From NCBI GenBank assembly GCA_001423545.1, contig LMOK01000002.1, forward strand, positions 372,001 to 436,000: a stretch of DNA of 64,000 bases, written 5' to 3'. Below are positions 27,484 through 35,883 of this stretch, in pieces. Under the pieces are notes generated by a model, which ran no database searches, was not told the origin of the DNA, and saw only the letters and a program-made list of their open reading frames with translations. Every line of letters begins with the position of its first letter. The stretch's first letter is position 1. The DNA comes from Orlajensenia sp001423545. Lineage in GTDB: Bacteria; Actinomycetota; Actinomycetes; Actinomycetales; Microbacteriaceae. Both the position numbers and the translations under genes were made by a program.

Positions 27484-29832
27484 TCATTGCTTTCGGTACC
27501 GGGCGCGGAGAACGAGGTCGGGGTCGTGCTCGGCGTTGGGGTCGATGTCAATGGTGACGGACTCGATGGTGCCGTTGAAGGTTCCCTTCGGGGTGGTGTA
27601 GTCGTCGACGACGGAGTCGAGGCTGTCGGTGCCGATGTCGAGTCCCTCGTCGAAGGAGAACAGACCGGGCACAGTGCGCTCGATCCGTCCGGTGCGGATC
27701 TCCGCGTCGTCACAGTAGAGCGTGACCGTTCCGCCCTTGCCTGCCCCGCCGCCGTCATAATCGAACCTGACCGTGACAGTGTGCTGACCTCCGCTCATCA
27801 CGTGCTCGGCGCGAACGGTGCCGACCTCCATTCCGACGAAATTGTGCGCATAGGTGAGGAGCCCCTCCCGGAAGTAGAAGGCCCAGCCGCCGAACCGACC
27901 GCCTTGGGCCACGATCGCGCCTTCCGCGGTTCCGACGTCGGGGGTGGTGATGTTCGCCGTCACGGTGAATGAGGTGTTCTTCACGTTCGGGACGGTGTTC
28001 TCGTTCAACCTCGTCATACCGGGGTGCAGGGTGAGTGTGGTGCGCCCCATCATCAAGTCGGGGCGGCCGGCGATCGCCGGGTCGAAGCGTTCGCGTTGCC
28101 GATCGTCGATGGGCAACACGTTGTACTTGGCTCCCTCGATCAGGAACCGTTCTTGCAACTCGCGGAGCTTCGCGGGCTGATCTGCCGCGAGGTCGTGCGC
28201 TTGGGTCCAGTCGTCGGGGCCGTACAGCTCCCACTTGTCGTCGGTAAGGGCAGGGACGTGGTCGTCCGGGTCGGGCCAGGGCAGGAAATGTTGTGTGACA
28301 GCGGTCCACCCGTCGTGGTAGATGCCCCGATTTCCGCCGATCTCGAAGTACTGGGTGTGGTGCCGTTCTGCGGCGGCAGCTTCGTCGATGGCGTACTTGA
28401 AGCTGGTCCCTTCCAACGGCCGTTGGGGGATCCCGTTGACCTGGTCGGGTTCGGGAAGTCCGGCGAACTCGAGGATCGTCGGTAGGACGTCGATGACATG
28501 GGTGAACTGGGACCGCAATTCACCGGCGGGGACTCGGCCGGGATACCGGGCGATCATTCCGTTTCTGGTGCCGCCCCAGTGGGAGGCGACGATCTTGCTC
28601 CACTGGTAGGGCGTGTTCATGGCGTGTGCCCATCCTGCCGGCATGTGGTTGAAGGCGCGTGGTCCGCCGATCTCATCCAGGTGCGGCTTGATGTCGTCTG
28701 TGGTCATCAGAACGTTGTTCTGGTATGCCATCTCGTTGAAAGTGCCGAACGGTCCGGCCTCCGCCGAGGCACCGTTGTCTCCCAGCATGTAGAGCACGAG
28801 CGTGTCGTCGAGGACGTCCAGTCCCTGAAGGGCGTCCAGGAGGCGTCCTACTTGTGCGTCGGCGTGTGTCGCCATGGCGGCGTAGGCCTCGAACAAGCGC
28901 GTGCCGACCATCCGGTCGTCGTCGCTGAGCTCGTCCCAGGCAGGGATCCTCTCATTCGCTGTCGTGAGCACCGCGTCCTCCGGCACGATCCCGAGCTCCT
29001 GCTGCCGTTGGAACGTCAGCTCCCGCTGCCGGTCGTAGCCGTGGTCGAACGTGCCGCGGACAGCGTCCAGATACGACTTCGGTGCGTGGTGCGGCGCATG
29101 CGTGGCACCGAAGGAGAGATAGGTGAACCACGGCTTGTCCGGTGTCAACGAGGTCAGCCCACGGATCCACGCGATCGCCTGATCGACGAGATCCTCTGAC
29201 AGGTGATAGCCCTCATCGGACGTCTGCGGCGGCTCGATCGGCTTCGTGCCATCCACTAGCGCGGGCACGTACTGGTGCGTGTCTCCGCCGATGAACCCGT
29301 AGAACTTCTCGAAACCCTCACCCGTCGGCCAGCGATCGAACGGACCTGACGGACTTGTCTCCCACGGCGGCGTCTGGTGATGCTTGCCGAACATGCCCGT
29401 CGAGTACCCGTTCATCCGCAACATCTGGGCGATCGTCGCGCAATCATCGGGACGGACCCCCGTATAGCCCGGGATCGAGGTCGCGACCTCCGCCAATGCA
29501 CCCATCTCCGCCGTGTGATGGTTCCGGCCCGTCATCAACGCCTGCCGCGTCGGAGAACACAACGCGGTCGTGTGGAACCGAGTGAACCGCGTACCCTCCT
29601 CCGCCACCCGATCCGCCGTGGGCATCTCGCACGGGCCACCGAACGCACTGCTGGACCCGAACCCCATGTCATCGATCAACACGATCAACACATTCGGCGC
29701 CCCCTTCGGTGGACGCAACGGCGCAGCAGGCTCGGGGCGAACAGCATTCCGAGCATCGACCGGAGTGTCTGCAGGTCGTCGCGGACTAACGATCGGCAGC
29801 CTCCGCCGATCGTGTTCAGAGAAGTTGGTCAT
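27484..29832 (-). CDS. Arylsulfatase, cysteine type
   Basis: This 782-residue member of the alkaline-phosphatase superfamily removes sulfate esters. The formylglycine motif is CSPTR (Cys 92 to Arg 96), followed by LMTGRNHH. Metal-binding DD at residues 54-55 (LIDDMGFGSS) and DNGASAEAG are present. The long C-terminal region (about 570-780) is beta-rich and ends in DLVLRARYRKQ, as in AtsA-type actinobacterial sulfatases. No signal peptide is seen. Activation needs a formylglycine-generating enzyme, which is not in the window. Its position at the end of the sugar island suggests a sulfated substrate, though it has no visible ATAAT-type operator. Confidence 0.92.
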   Translation of the reverse strand: MTNFSEHDRRRLPIVSPRRPADTPVDARNAVRPEPAAPLRPPKGAPNVLIVLIDDMGFGSSSAFGGPCEMPTADRVAEEGTRFTRFHTTALCSPTRQALMTGRNHHTAEMGALAEVATSIPGYTGVRPDDCATIAQMLRMNGYSTGMFGKHHQTPPWETSPSGPFDRWPTGEGFEKFYGFIGGDTHQYVPALVDGTKPIEPPQTSDEGYHLSEDLVDQAIAWIRGLTSLTPDKPWFTYLSFGATHAPHHAPKSYLDAVRGTFDHGYDRQRELTFQRQQELGIVPEDAVLTTANERIPAWDELSDDDRMVGTRLFEAYAAMATHADAQVGRLLDALQGLDVLDDTLVLYMLGDNGASAEAGPFGTFNEMAYQNNVLMTTDDIKPHLDEIGGPRAFNHMPAGWAHAMNTPYQWSKIVASHWGGTRNGMIARYPGRVPAGELRSQFTHVIDVLPTILEFAGLPEPDQVNGIPQRPLEGTSFKYAIDEAAAAERHHTQYFEIGGNRGIYHDGWTAVTQHFLPWPDPDDHVPALTDDKWELYGPDDWTQAHDLAADQPAKLRELQERFLIEGAKYNVLPIDDRQRERFDPAIAGRPDLMMGRTTLTLHPGMTRLNENTVPNVKNTSFTVTANITTPDVGTAEGAIVAQGGRFGGWAFYFREGLLTYAHNFVGMEVGTVRAEHVMSGGQHTVTVRFDYDGGGAGKGGTVTLYCDDAEIRTGRIERTVPGLFSFDEGLDIGTDSLDSVVDDYTTPKGTFNGTIESVTIDIDPNAEHDPDLVLRARYRKQ

Positions 29833-30429
29833 CGCGGTTCCCCCTCATAGGTCGCGATACAGGTCGATAGCACAGGACCGACGCGACCTTCCCAACGTAC
29901 CGGGACGCGGGAGCCACCACCATCACAAGCAGCCCCGGCAACCGGCGTCGACCATCTCCAGGTTCATCGGCATCCCAGGTGCGTTCTGACCGGTCGGCCA
30001 AACGGATGATCCGGAAGCCGGTCCTCCGTGGGAACGGGCTTGCTACAGCTCCCGGCTCGACGAGGGGCAGGTCATTGATTCCCGGTTGACCCGCCCGGAT
30101 AAGTGCCCGGTGATGGTGCGTCATCCGGTGCGTGCTTATGACTGTGAGCGCGGCCCCATGCCACGTCATCGCGCGAATGCGATCGCCAGTCCATCCCGGT
30201 GCATGGTCGCCCGCCGGCTGAGTTTCTCGCGCCGCAGGGCGGGTCACGGTGGGCCTAAGCACCATGCCCCTTGTCCCGGTCGGTGCCATTGCCAAATCCC
30301 GCGGTATTCCGGGGCGCGAGTGACGCTTCTTGATTCGGCGAGAGGAAAAAACGCGTGGGCGCGGAGGAAACCGCTCACGTTGCCGTCCCTACAGGCGTTA
30401 CGGTTCGGGCAACACGGATGCGCCGCCAT
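29833..30429. other. About 600 bp without a supportable gene
   Basis: Open frames on both strands here have no family wording, poor starts and unusual composition (many Arg/His). I see no RNA gene, insertion-sequence end or att-like repeat. The stretch probably marks the right edge of the accessory island or holds decayed sequence. It ends in a long perfect palindrome at 30430-30459. Confidence 0.5.
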
Positions 30430-30459
30430 GGAAAGGCCCTCGCATGCGAGGGCCTTTCC
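30430..30459. terminator. 30-bp perfect palindrome, bidirectional terminator
   Basis: The arms GGAAAGGCCCTCGCA and TGCGAGGGCCTTTCC are exact complements with no spacer, 38 bases beyond the stop of the minus-strand GntR gene. The short T/A tracts inside the arms make it a plausible terminator in both directions. Confidence 0.75.
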
Positions 30460-30497
30460 TGTTCCGGGCCGAGGTTTCGGTGCGAGCCAGCTCGGAG

Positions 30498-31157
30498 CTA
30501 GTGCTCGTCGGCGCCATCCTCAGCGGGAAGGCTGTGCCAGATGTCGAACGCGACCGCCGCTGCCCGCTCCGCGTCCCCTGACTCGAGGAGATCGATCAGT
30601 TGTTCGTGAGCCTCTGCGGAGCCGTTCCCATCGCCGCTGAAGCGAGTCCGTTCCGCTCGGCGCACCAGCGGACCGAAGTGCTCGATCACTGATGCCAGAG
30701 CGCCGTTGCCGAGCGCGGCTACCGGGATGTCGTGCAGTTCTTCATCGGCATCCAGAGCAGCTCCGACGTCGCCTGCCTTCGTTGCCGTGACGAACCGCCT
30801 GTTCGCCTCACGCATCCGCTTCACGTCGGCGTCGAGAAGCCGCCCGGCCATCTCGCGCACCGCCAGTGAGTGCATCGCCGCGATCACGTCGCGTGCATCT
30901 CGAACGGCAGCGGCGTTGATGGCACTCACGGTGGTCGACCGGCCCGGCAGCGCTACGACCAGTCCGCTGTTGCCCAGACGGAGCAGGGCTTCCCGGATGG
31001 GCGTGCGGCTCACCCCGAGCCAGGCGGCCAGCTCCCCATCCTTCAACTGCTCGCCCGGCGTGAACGTTCCATCGACGATCGCATCACGGAGTCGTCTGTA
31101 CACGTCGTCTCGCAGGAGCGAGCGACCCACTCCGGCAGTGTCAGATGGGATTGGCAT
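30498..31157 (-). CDS. GntR-family regulator
   Basis: The 219-residue protein starts at ATG 31157; the open frame extends upstream, but that part covers the promoter repeats and is not protein-like. The winged helix is at about residues 15-75 (DDVYRRLRDAIVDGTFTPGEQL, SRTPIREALLRL). An FCD-type helical effector domain follows (about 90-205). It is divergent from an alpha/beta hydrolase gene. Two copies of ATGCAATATGTT in the intergenic region are likely operators, one overlapping its own start codon, which would allow autorepression. Confidence 0.85.
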   Translation of the reverse strand: MPIPSDTAGVGRSLLRDDVYRRLRDAIVDGTFTPGEQLKDGELAAWLGVSRTPIREALLRLGNSGLVVALPGRSTTVSAINAAAVRDARDVIAAMHSLAVREMAGRLLDADVKRMREANRRFVTATKAGDVGAALDADEELHDIPVAALGNGALASVIEHFGPLVRRAERTRFSGDGNGSAEAHEQLIDLLESGDAERAAAVAFDIWHSLPAEDGADEH

Positions 31158-31233
31158 GCAATATGTTGCGCACACCGCGGCCTCGTAAGCAAATTGCACA
31201 ACGCTTGGAATAGCACATGATATGCAATATGTT
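31156..31233. promoter_or_regulatory. Paired direct-repeat operator ATGCAATATGTT
   Basis: Two identical 12-mers at 31156-31167 and 31222-31233 lie 66 bases apart (about six helical turns), in the same orientation. The first overlaps the GntR start codon, and the second lies 68 bases before the hydrolase start. The spacing suits cooperative or looping repression of a divergent pair. Binding by the adjacent GntR protein is inferred. Confidence 0.65.
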
Positions 31234-31301
31234 ACACAAGGCGAAATGCGCTGAGAGAGCAGCCTCCACCGTGATCGGGCGGGAGGCCGAACAAGGAGGA
31301 C

Positions 31302-32009
31302 ATGATGGCCGTTGACGGAATCGAGAATGTTGTGCTCGTTCACGGAGCCTTCGCGGACGGGTCAGGCTGGCGAGGGGTCTACGACAACCTGACGAACCGC
31401 GGGTACAAGGTGACGATCGTGCAGAATCCGCTCACGTCGTTCGACGACGATGTGGCCGCGACCAACCGGGTTCTCGACAAGCTCGAGGGACCTGCCATCC
31501 TGGTCGGACACTCCTGGGGTGGCACGGTCATCACCGAGGCCGGGTCGCACGAGAACGTGGCCGGCCTGGTCTACGTGGCCGCGCTCATCCCCGACACGGG
31601 CGAGACGTCGGGGCAGCAGTACGAAGGGTTCGCCGCGACGCCGGACTTCGTCATCAACATCGGTGATGACGGGTTCGGTGTCCTCGATCACGAGAAGTTC
31701 AAGGTCGGCTTCGCCTCCGACGCCAGTGATTCCGACGCCGATTTCCTGCGTGATTCGCAGGTTCCGGTGAACATGGCCGTCTTCGGGGCCGCCGTCACGA
31801 AAGCGGCATGGCACGACAAGCCCAGCTGGGCGGTGATCGCCACCGAGGACAAGGCCTTCGACCAGGCGATGCTCCAGCACATGGCGCAGCGGGCGGGCGC
31901 TAAGGTCACCACCACGCCGGGTAGCCACGCGGTGTACCTGACCCAAGCCGGGGTTGTCTCCGACGTGATCCACGATGCCGCCGAGAGTGCTCTCAGCGTC
32001 GAAGGATGA
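31302..32009 (+). CDS. Alpha/beta hydrolase
   Basis: The 235-residue hydrolase has the nucleophile elbow GHSWGG (Ser 71), oxyanion-region HGAFADGSGW near the N-terminus, a plausible acid in VIATEDKAFD, and catalytic His in TTPGSHAVYL. This wording matches small esterase-like alpha/beta hydrolases that are often found beside GntR or TetR regulators. The substrate is unknown. A strong ribosome site, AAGGAGGA, precedes ATG 31302. It is divergent from the GntR gene that probably controls it. Confidence 0.88.
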   Translation: MMAVDGIENVVLVHGAFADGSGWRGVYDNLTNRGYKVTIVQNPLTSFDDDVAATNRVLDKLEGPAILVGHSWGGTVITEAGSHENVAGLVYVAALIPDTGETSGQQYEGFAATPDFVINIGDDGFGVLDHEKFKVGFASDASDSDADFLRDSQVPVNMAVFGAAVTKAAWHDKPSWAVIATEDKAFDQAMLQHMAQRAGAKVTTTPGSHAVYLTQAGVVSDVIHDAAESALSVEG

Positions 32010-32021
32010 CGATCGTCGTCT

Positions 32022-32054
32022 GGGCCGGCTCGCGTACGTGGCGTGAGTCGGCCC
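32022..32054 (+). terminator. Hairpin after the hydrolase gene
   Basis: GGGCCG (32022-32027) and CGGCCC (32049-32054) close a stem that can be extended inwards with G-U pairs. It starts 13 bases after the stop. Confidence 0.5.
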
Positions 32055-32099
32055 CTCAACACGGGAGAGTGACCACATGTCGCCGATTGCGCTGAGCAG

Positions 32100-32522
32100 A
32101 TGAAGATTCCCGTATGGCTCGTCGTCCTCGGTGCGTCGTCCTTCATGCTTGCAGGATGCACGATCGCCCCGTCGTGGGAGTCGGAGCTGAACACCGCACT
32201 CAGGGAGTCGGATGGCACCATCGCGCTGTCCAGTTTGAGTGCGATCGATGGATCGAGCTTCTTGGTCGTCTGCCCCTACGAGTCGGTGGGGTCCATCTCT
32301 GATCGCCTGGGTTTCAGGTGGGCCGGCGCTCCCGACTACTCGGACCGTGATGATCGACAGACAATCGCCATTGTCGGCGATGAGGAGATCACCTCCCACG
32401 TGGAGATCGCGCGCGACGAGGTGGACTTCTGTTCGGACACGGAATGGAAAGTCCTGCCCTTGGACACGTCCTTGACGGTCACGAGGTCCGCTGACGCCAT
32501 CCTTGTGAGGCCGCCGAGCTGA
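32100..32522 (+). CDS. Putative lipoprotein of unknown function
   Basis: The 140-residue protein has signal peptide MKIPVWLVVLGASSFMLAGC, with lipobox LAGC and Cys at residue 20. The mature part is acidic, about 120 residues, contains SFLVVCPYESVGS and ends without a further membrane segment. No known domain is recognised. It lies between the hydrolase and VOC genes with hairpins on both sides, so it is probably its own transcription unit. Confidence 0.72.
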   Translation: MKIPVWLVVLGASSFMLAGCTIAPSWESELNTALRESDGTIALSSLSAIDGSSFLVVCPYESVGSISDRLGFRWAGAPDYSDRDDRQTIAIVGDEEITSHVEIARDEVDFCSDTEWKVLPLDTSLTVTRSADAILVRPPS

Positions 32523-32526
32523 ACAT

Positions 32527-32562
32527 GCCGATAGCCCGAATGCCTGAGATCGGGCTATCGGC
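32527..32562 (+). terminator. Terminator after the lipoprotein gene
   Basis: GCCGATAGCCCGA (32527-32539) pairs perfectly with TCGGGCTATCGGC (32550-32562) around a 10-base loop, directly after the stop. Confidence 0.85.
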
Positions 32563-32664
32563 GGCCCGGAGTGGCGATGGGCCGGGACGATCCCTTGACG
32601 AATCACTTGTTTTTTGCAAGTGTTGGTTCTGTTCCCACACGGGACCTTCACAAGGGAGTCCACC

Positions 32665-33090
32665 ATGACCGCGATGTTTGTCAACCTGCCGGTGACCGAC
32701 CTGGAGCGTTCGAAGGCGTTCTATTCGGCGGTCGGCTTCACCCTCAATCCGGCGATGTCGGATCACAACGGTGCCTGCTTCGTGGTCGAAGACGGCCACA
32801 GCTACGTCATGGTCCTGACTCGCGACTACTTCCAGACCTTCACCGATCTCCCGATCGGCGACCCTGCCGCGAATCCGTCTGTATCGACGGCGATCTTCCT
32901 CGACAGTCGCAACGCTGTCGACGAGACTCTCGCAGTCGGCATCGCCGCGGGGGGCGTGGAGCCGCACGACGCCACCGACTTCGGCTTCATGTACCAGCGC
33001 CAGCTCAACGACCCCGACGGCAACATCCTCGAGTTCGGATGGTTCGACCCGGCCGCCGCCCAGGGCGCCGAGGCCGCCGCGAACGCGTAG
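32665..33090 (+). CDS. VOC (glyoxalase/bleomycin-resistance) family protein
   Basis: The 141-residue protein has two beta-alpha-beta-beta-beta modules: FVNLPVTDLERSKAFYSAVGF at the start and RQLNDPDGNILEFGWFD at the end, the latter with the Glu often used as metal ligand. ATG 32665 with AAGGGAG upstream is preferred. The sequence type matches stand-alone VOC proteins that are annotated as lactoylglutathione-lyase-like but lack proven activity. The next gene, an HxlR regulator, starts 11 bases later, so they are likely co-transcribed. Confidence 0.88.
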   Translation: MTAMFVNLPVTDLERSKAFYSAVGFTLNPAMSDHNGACFVVEDGHSYVMVLTRDYFQTFTDLPIGDPAANPSVSTAIFLDSRNAVDETLAVGIAAGGVEPHDATDFGFMYQRQLNDPDGNILEFGWFDPAAAQGAEAAANA

Positions 33091-33101
33091 GTCCGAGGCC
33101 C

Positions 33102-33743
33102 ATGGCTGCACGCGACTACGGCCAGTACGGCGGCCTCTCCCAAGCCCTCGAGCTGGTCGGCGAACGCTGGGCGCTGCTCATCGTGCGCGACCTCCTCGTC
33201 GGGCCGCGCCGCTACGGCGAACTCGCCGCTGGTCTCGCGCGCATCCCGAGCAACATCCTCGCGGCGAGACTCAAGGAGTTGCAGGCTGCCGGTGTCATCC
33301 GCCGAGCACCTCGCTCGCGGATCCTCGTCTACGAGTTGACTCCGTATGGGCGCGAGCTCGAACCCGTCGTGATCGCCCTGGGGGCCTGGGGATACAAGGC
33401 GCTGAGTGACCCGCGGGGTGAACAGCTCATCACCCCCGACTCGATGACGATGGATCTGCGCACGGCCTTCCGTCCAGAGGTGGCTGCGGACCTGCCGCCG
33501 ACTTCCTATGCGGCGCGCTTCGGCGCCGCCGAGCTGCTCATCCGGGTCGACGGCTCGAGTCTCGACGTGACCCGCGGCCATGGACCGGCTGATCTCGCCT
33601 TCGTCACGGATTCCGGCATCCGTCGCCTCATCTCAGGCGAGATGGCCGCGGACCTTGCCATTGAGTCGGGCGTCGTGGAGGTGCTGCACGGACGTGGTGA
33701 TCTCCTCGGTCGCTTCGCGAGCACGTTCCATCTCGCCGCCTGA
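33102..33743 (+). CDS. HxlR-type winged-helix regulator with C-terminal SCP2-like domain
   Basis: This is a 213-residue protein. The N-terminal half is an HxlR winged helix (ELVGERWALLIVRDLLVGPRRYGEL, NILAARLKELQAAGVI). The C-terminal half (about 120-210) resembles the sterol-carrier-like domain found in some actinobacterial HxlR proteins (AAELLIRVDGSSLDV, ISGEMAADLAI). It probably senses a small hydrophobic or reactive ligand and controls the VOC gene just upstream. No Cys is present, so it is not an HypR/YodB-type thiol sensor. Confidence 0.85.
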   Translation: MAARDYGQYGGLSQALELVGERWALLIVRDLLVGPRRYGELAAGLARIPSNILAARLKELQAAGVIRRAPRSRILVYELTPYGRELEPVVIALGAWGYKALSDPRGEQLITPDSMTMDLRTAFRPEVAADLPPTSYAARFGAAELLIRVDGSSLDVTRGHGPADLAFVTDSGIRRLISGEMAADLAIESGVVEVLHGRGDLLGRFASTFHLAA

Positions 33744-33800
33744 TCTCGGATCGGACGAACTACGTTTCAGTTCCGCGTTCGCGGACATAGAGTTGCTCTC

Positions 33801-34211
33801 ATGTCGCAGATTCGGATCAAGGACGCCGCCAGCTTTCTCGGCGTCAGCGATGACACCGTGCGCCGCTGGATCGACAACGGGCAGTTGGAGAGTACGAAGG
33901 ATTCCTCGGGTCGGAGCGTCGTCGATGGCCTGACGCTCGCGCACCTCGCACGCAGGAACGCCGTGCTGCCGGCCGACCCGTCCGAGATCGGTCGGTCGGC
34001 ACGCAATCACCTCGTGGGCCTCGTGACCGAGATCACGATGGACAAGGTCATGGCCCAGGTCGAACTGCAGTGCGGTCCGCATCGCATCGTCTCGCTGATG
34101 AGCAGCGAGGCGGTGCGCGACCTCGGCCTCGAGCTCGGCTCCGTCGCCATCGCCGTCGTGAAGGCCACCACGGTCATCATCGAGACCCCGGCCGGGAACG
34201 CCCACGAATGA
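33801..34211 (+). CDS. HTH-TOBE molybdate-responsive regulator
   Basis: This is a 136-residue protein. Residues 1-50 are a MerR/excisionase-like HTH (IKDAASFLGVSDDTVRRWIDNG), and residues 68-130 are one TOBE domain (NHLVGLVTEITMDKVMAQVEL), the molybdate/tungstate-binding fold. It is a compact alternative to ModE. Its stop overlaps the modA start (ATGA), which places it as the first gene of the mod operon. It probably represses transport when molybdate is plentiful. Confidence 0.88.
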   Translation: MSQIRIKDAASFLGVSDDTVRRWIDNGQLESTKDSSGRSVVDGLTLAHLARRNAVLPADPSEIGRSARNHLVGLVTEITMDKVMAQVELQCGPHRIVSLMSSEAVRDLGLELGSVAIAVVKATTVIIETPAGNAHE

Positions 34212-35056
34212 GCGTCCGCAACCGCACGAACGAAAGCACCCGCGGCCTCAATCGCATCCGCCCTGTCGGCGCCCTCGCCCTCGCCGCCGTGGCCGCCGTC
34301 GCGCTCGCCGCCTGCTCGACCCCGACCGCCGAGGGGCCCGCGACGACCAGCACGTCGACGACAGCGGCATCCGCTCTCGAGGGCTCCATCACGGTCTTCG
34401 CCGCGGCCTCCCTCAAGGCGACCTTCACGGAGCTGGCTGCCGAGTTCGAGAAGGCCAACCCCGACGTGACCGTCGCGCTGAACTTCGCAGGCTCCTCCGA
34501 CCTCGTCACCCAGATCACCGAGGGCGCGCCCGTCGACGTCTTCGCGTCGGCCGACGAGAAGAACATGGCCAAGCTCACCGACGGCGGGATGGTCGACGCC
34601 GATGCACCCGTCGACTTCGCGACGAACGTGCTGCAGATCGCCGTGCCGCCGACGAACCCCGCGGGCATCGTCACCTTCGCCGACCTGGCGAAGCCCGACG
34701 TGAAGACCGTCGTCTGCGCGCCCCAGGTGCCCTGCGGATCGGCGACGGTCACCGTCGAGGAGGCCACGGGCGTCACGCTCGCACCCGTGAGCGAGGAGTC
34801 GTCGGTGACGGATGTGCTCGGCAAGGTCACCTCGGGTGAGGCCGACGCCGGGCTCGTCTACGTGACCGACGTGATCGCAGCCGGCGATGCCGTGACGGGC
34901 ATCCCCTTCCCCGAATCGAGCGAGGCGGTCAACACCTACCCGATCGCCGTGGTGAAGGCATCCAAGACCGCCGACGTCGCGCAGGCCTTCGTCGATTACG
35001 TCGGCGGCGACGTCGGCCGGTACGTGCTCGAGTCCGCCGGCTTCGGGAAGCCCTAG
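34208..35056 (+). CDS. modA: Molybdate ABC transporter binding lipoprotein
   Basis: This 282-residue protein captures molybdate or tungstate outside the membrane. A signal peptide ends in lipobox LAAC, and a Thr/Ser-rich linker follows. The mature domain shows ModA wording: ITVFAAASLKATFTELAAEFEKANP, LNFAGSSDLVTQI and PVDVFASAD; the Ser residues of AAASL and GSS form the oxyanion site in the family. Four-base overlap with the HTH-TOBE gene. It is followed six bases later by modB. Confidence 0.96.
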   Translation: MSVRNRTNESTRGLNRIRPVGALALAAVAAVALAACSTPTAEGPATTSTSTTAASALEGSITVFAAASLKATFTELAAEFEKANPDVTVALNFAGSSDLVTQITEGAPVDVFASADEKNMAKLTDGGMVDADAPVDFATNVLQIAVPPTNPAGIVTFADLAKPDVKTVVCAPQVPCGSATVTVEEATGVTLAPVSEESSVTDVLGKVTSGEADAGLVYVTDVIAAGDAVTGIPFPESSEAVNTYPIAVVKASKTADVAQAFVDYVGGDVGRYVLESAGFGKP

Positions 35057-35061
35057 CCCGC

Positions 35062-35883
35062 ATGCCTCGACGTCGCAGCAGTTCCTACGCGGGCATTCCC
35101 GGCTGGGTCGTGATCGTGGCCGTCGTCGGTGCCACGTTCGTGGTGCTGCCGTTGGCGGCCATGATCCTCCGCGTGAACTGGGCCGAGTTCGTCCCCCTGA
35201 TCACCTCGGAGTCCTCTGTCGCCGCTCTGCTGCTCAGCCTGCGCACCTCGGTGGTGGCGACGGGGCTCTGCATCGTGCTCGGCGTTCCGATGGCCGTCGT
35301 CCTCGCCCGCGCCGAGTTCTGGGGTCAGAAGGTGCTGCGCTCCCTCGTGCTGCTGCCCCTCGTGCTGCCGCCCGTCGTCGGCGGCATCGCCCTGCTCTAC
35401 ACCTTCGGTCGCAGGGGCCTCCTCGGCCAGTCGTTCGAGCTGCTCGGCGTCACGATCGCGTTCTCCACGACGGCCGTCGTGCTCGCCCAGACCTTCGTCG
35501 CCCTGCCGTTCCTGGTGCTGAGCCTCGAGGGCGCACTCCGCACGGTGGGCACACGCTACGAAGCCGTCGGCGCAACGCTCGGCGCCCGCCCGACCACCGT
35601 GCTCCGGCGCATCACCATGCCCTTGGTGCTCCCGGCTCTCATCTCCGGCGCTGTGCTCTCCTTCGCCAGGGCGCTGGGGGAATTCGGCGCCACCCTCACC
35701 TTCGCGGGCAGCCTGCAGGGCGTGACGCGCACCCTCCCACTCGAGATCTACCTGCAACGCGAGACCGATCCGGATGCCGCCGTCGCCCTGTCTCTCGTCC
35801 TGGTGATCGTCGCAGTCCTCGTCGTCGGCCTCGCCCATCAGGCCGGGGAGTTCACCGGATTCCGACGAGGGGCGAGCTCGTGA
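35062..35883 (+). CDS. modB: Molybdate ABC transporter permease
   Basis: The 273-residue inner-membrane channel has about six transmembrane segments. The EAA loop is YEAVGATLGARPTTVLRRITMP, and the ModB-typical ending is ALGEFGATLTFAGSLQGVTRTLPLEIY. It lies between modA and modC, overlapping the modC start by four bases. Confidence 0.96.
   Translation: MPRRRSSSYAGIPGWVVIVAVVGATFVVLPLAAMILRVNWAEFVPLITSESSVAALLLSLRTSVVATGLCIVLGVPMAVVLARAEFWGQKVLRSLVLLPLVLPPVVGGIALLYTFGRRGLLGQSFELLGVTIAFSTTAVVLAQTFVALPFLVLSLEGALRTVGTRYEAVGATLGARPTTVLRRITMPLVLPALISGAVLSFARALGEFGATLTFAGSLQGVTRTLPLEIYLQRETDPDAAVALSLVLVIVAVLVVGLAHQAGEFTGFRRGASS

Noticed and set aside
29816..30295. Minus-strand 159-codon frame between sulfatase and GntR genes
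   Set aside because: It overlaps the sulfatase start, has no recognisable motif and has composition unlike the neighbours; treated as chance.
14063..30460. att-type direct repeats bounding the island
   Set aside because: I looked for a second copy of the tRNA-Ser 3' end and for direct repeats; only a weak CAGGCGTTA(A)CG similarity in opposite orientation was found (near 14130 and 30390), too short to call.
31158..31343. 62-residue N-terminal extension of the GntR regulator
   Set aside because: It covers the operator repeats and promoter and contains no domain; ATG 31157 gives a normal-sized regulator.
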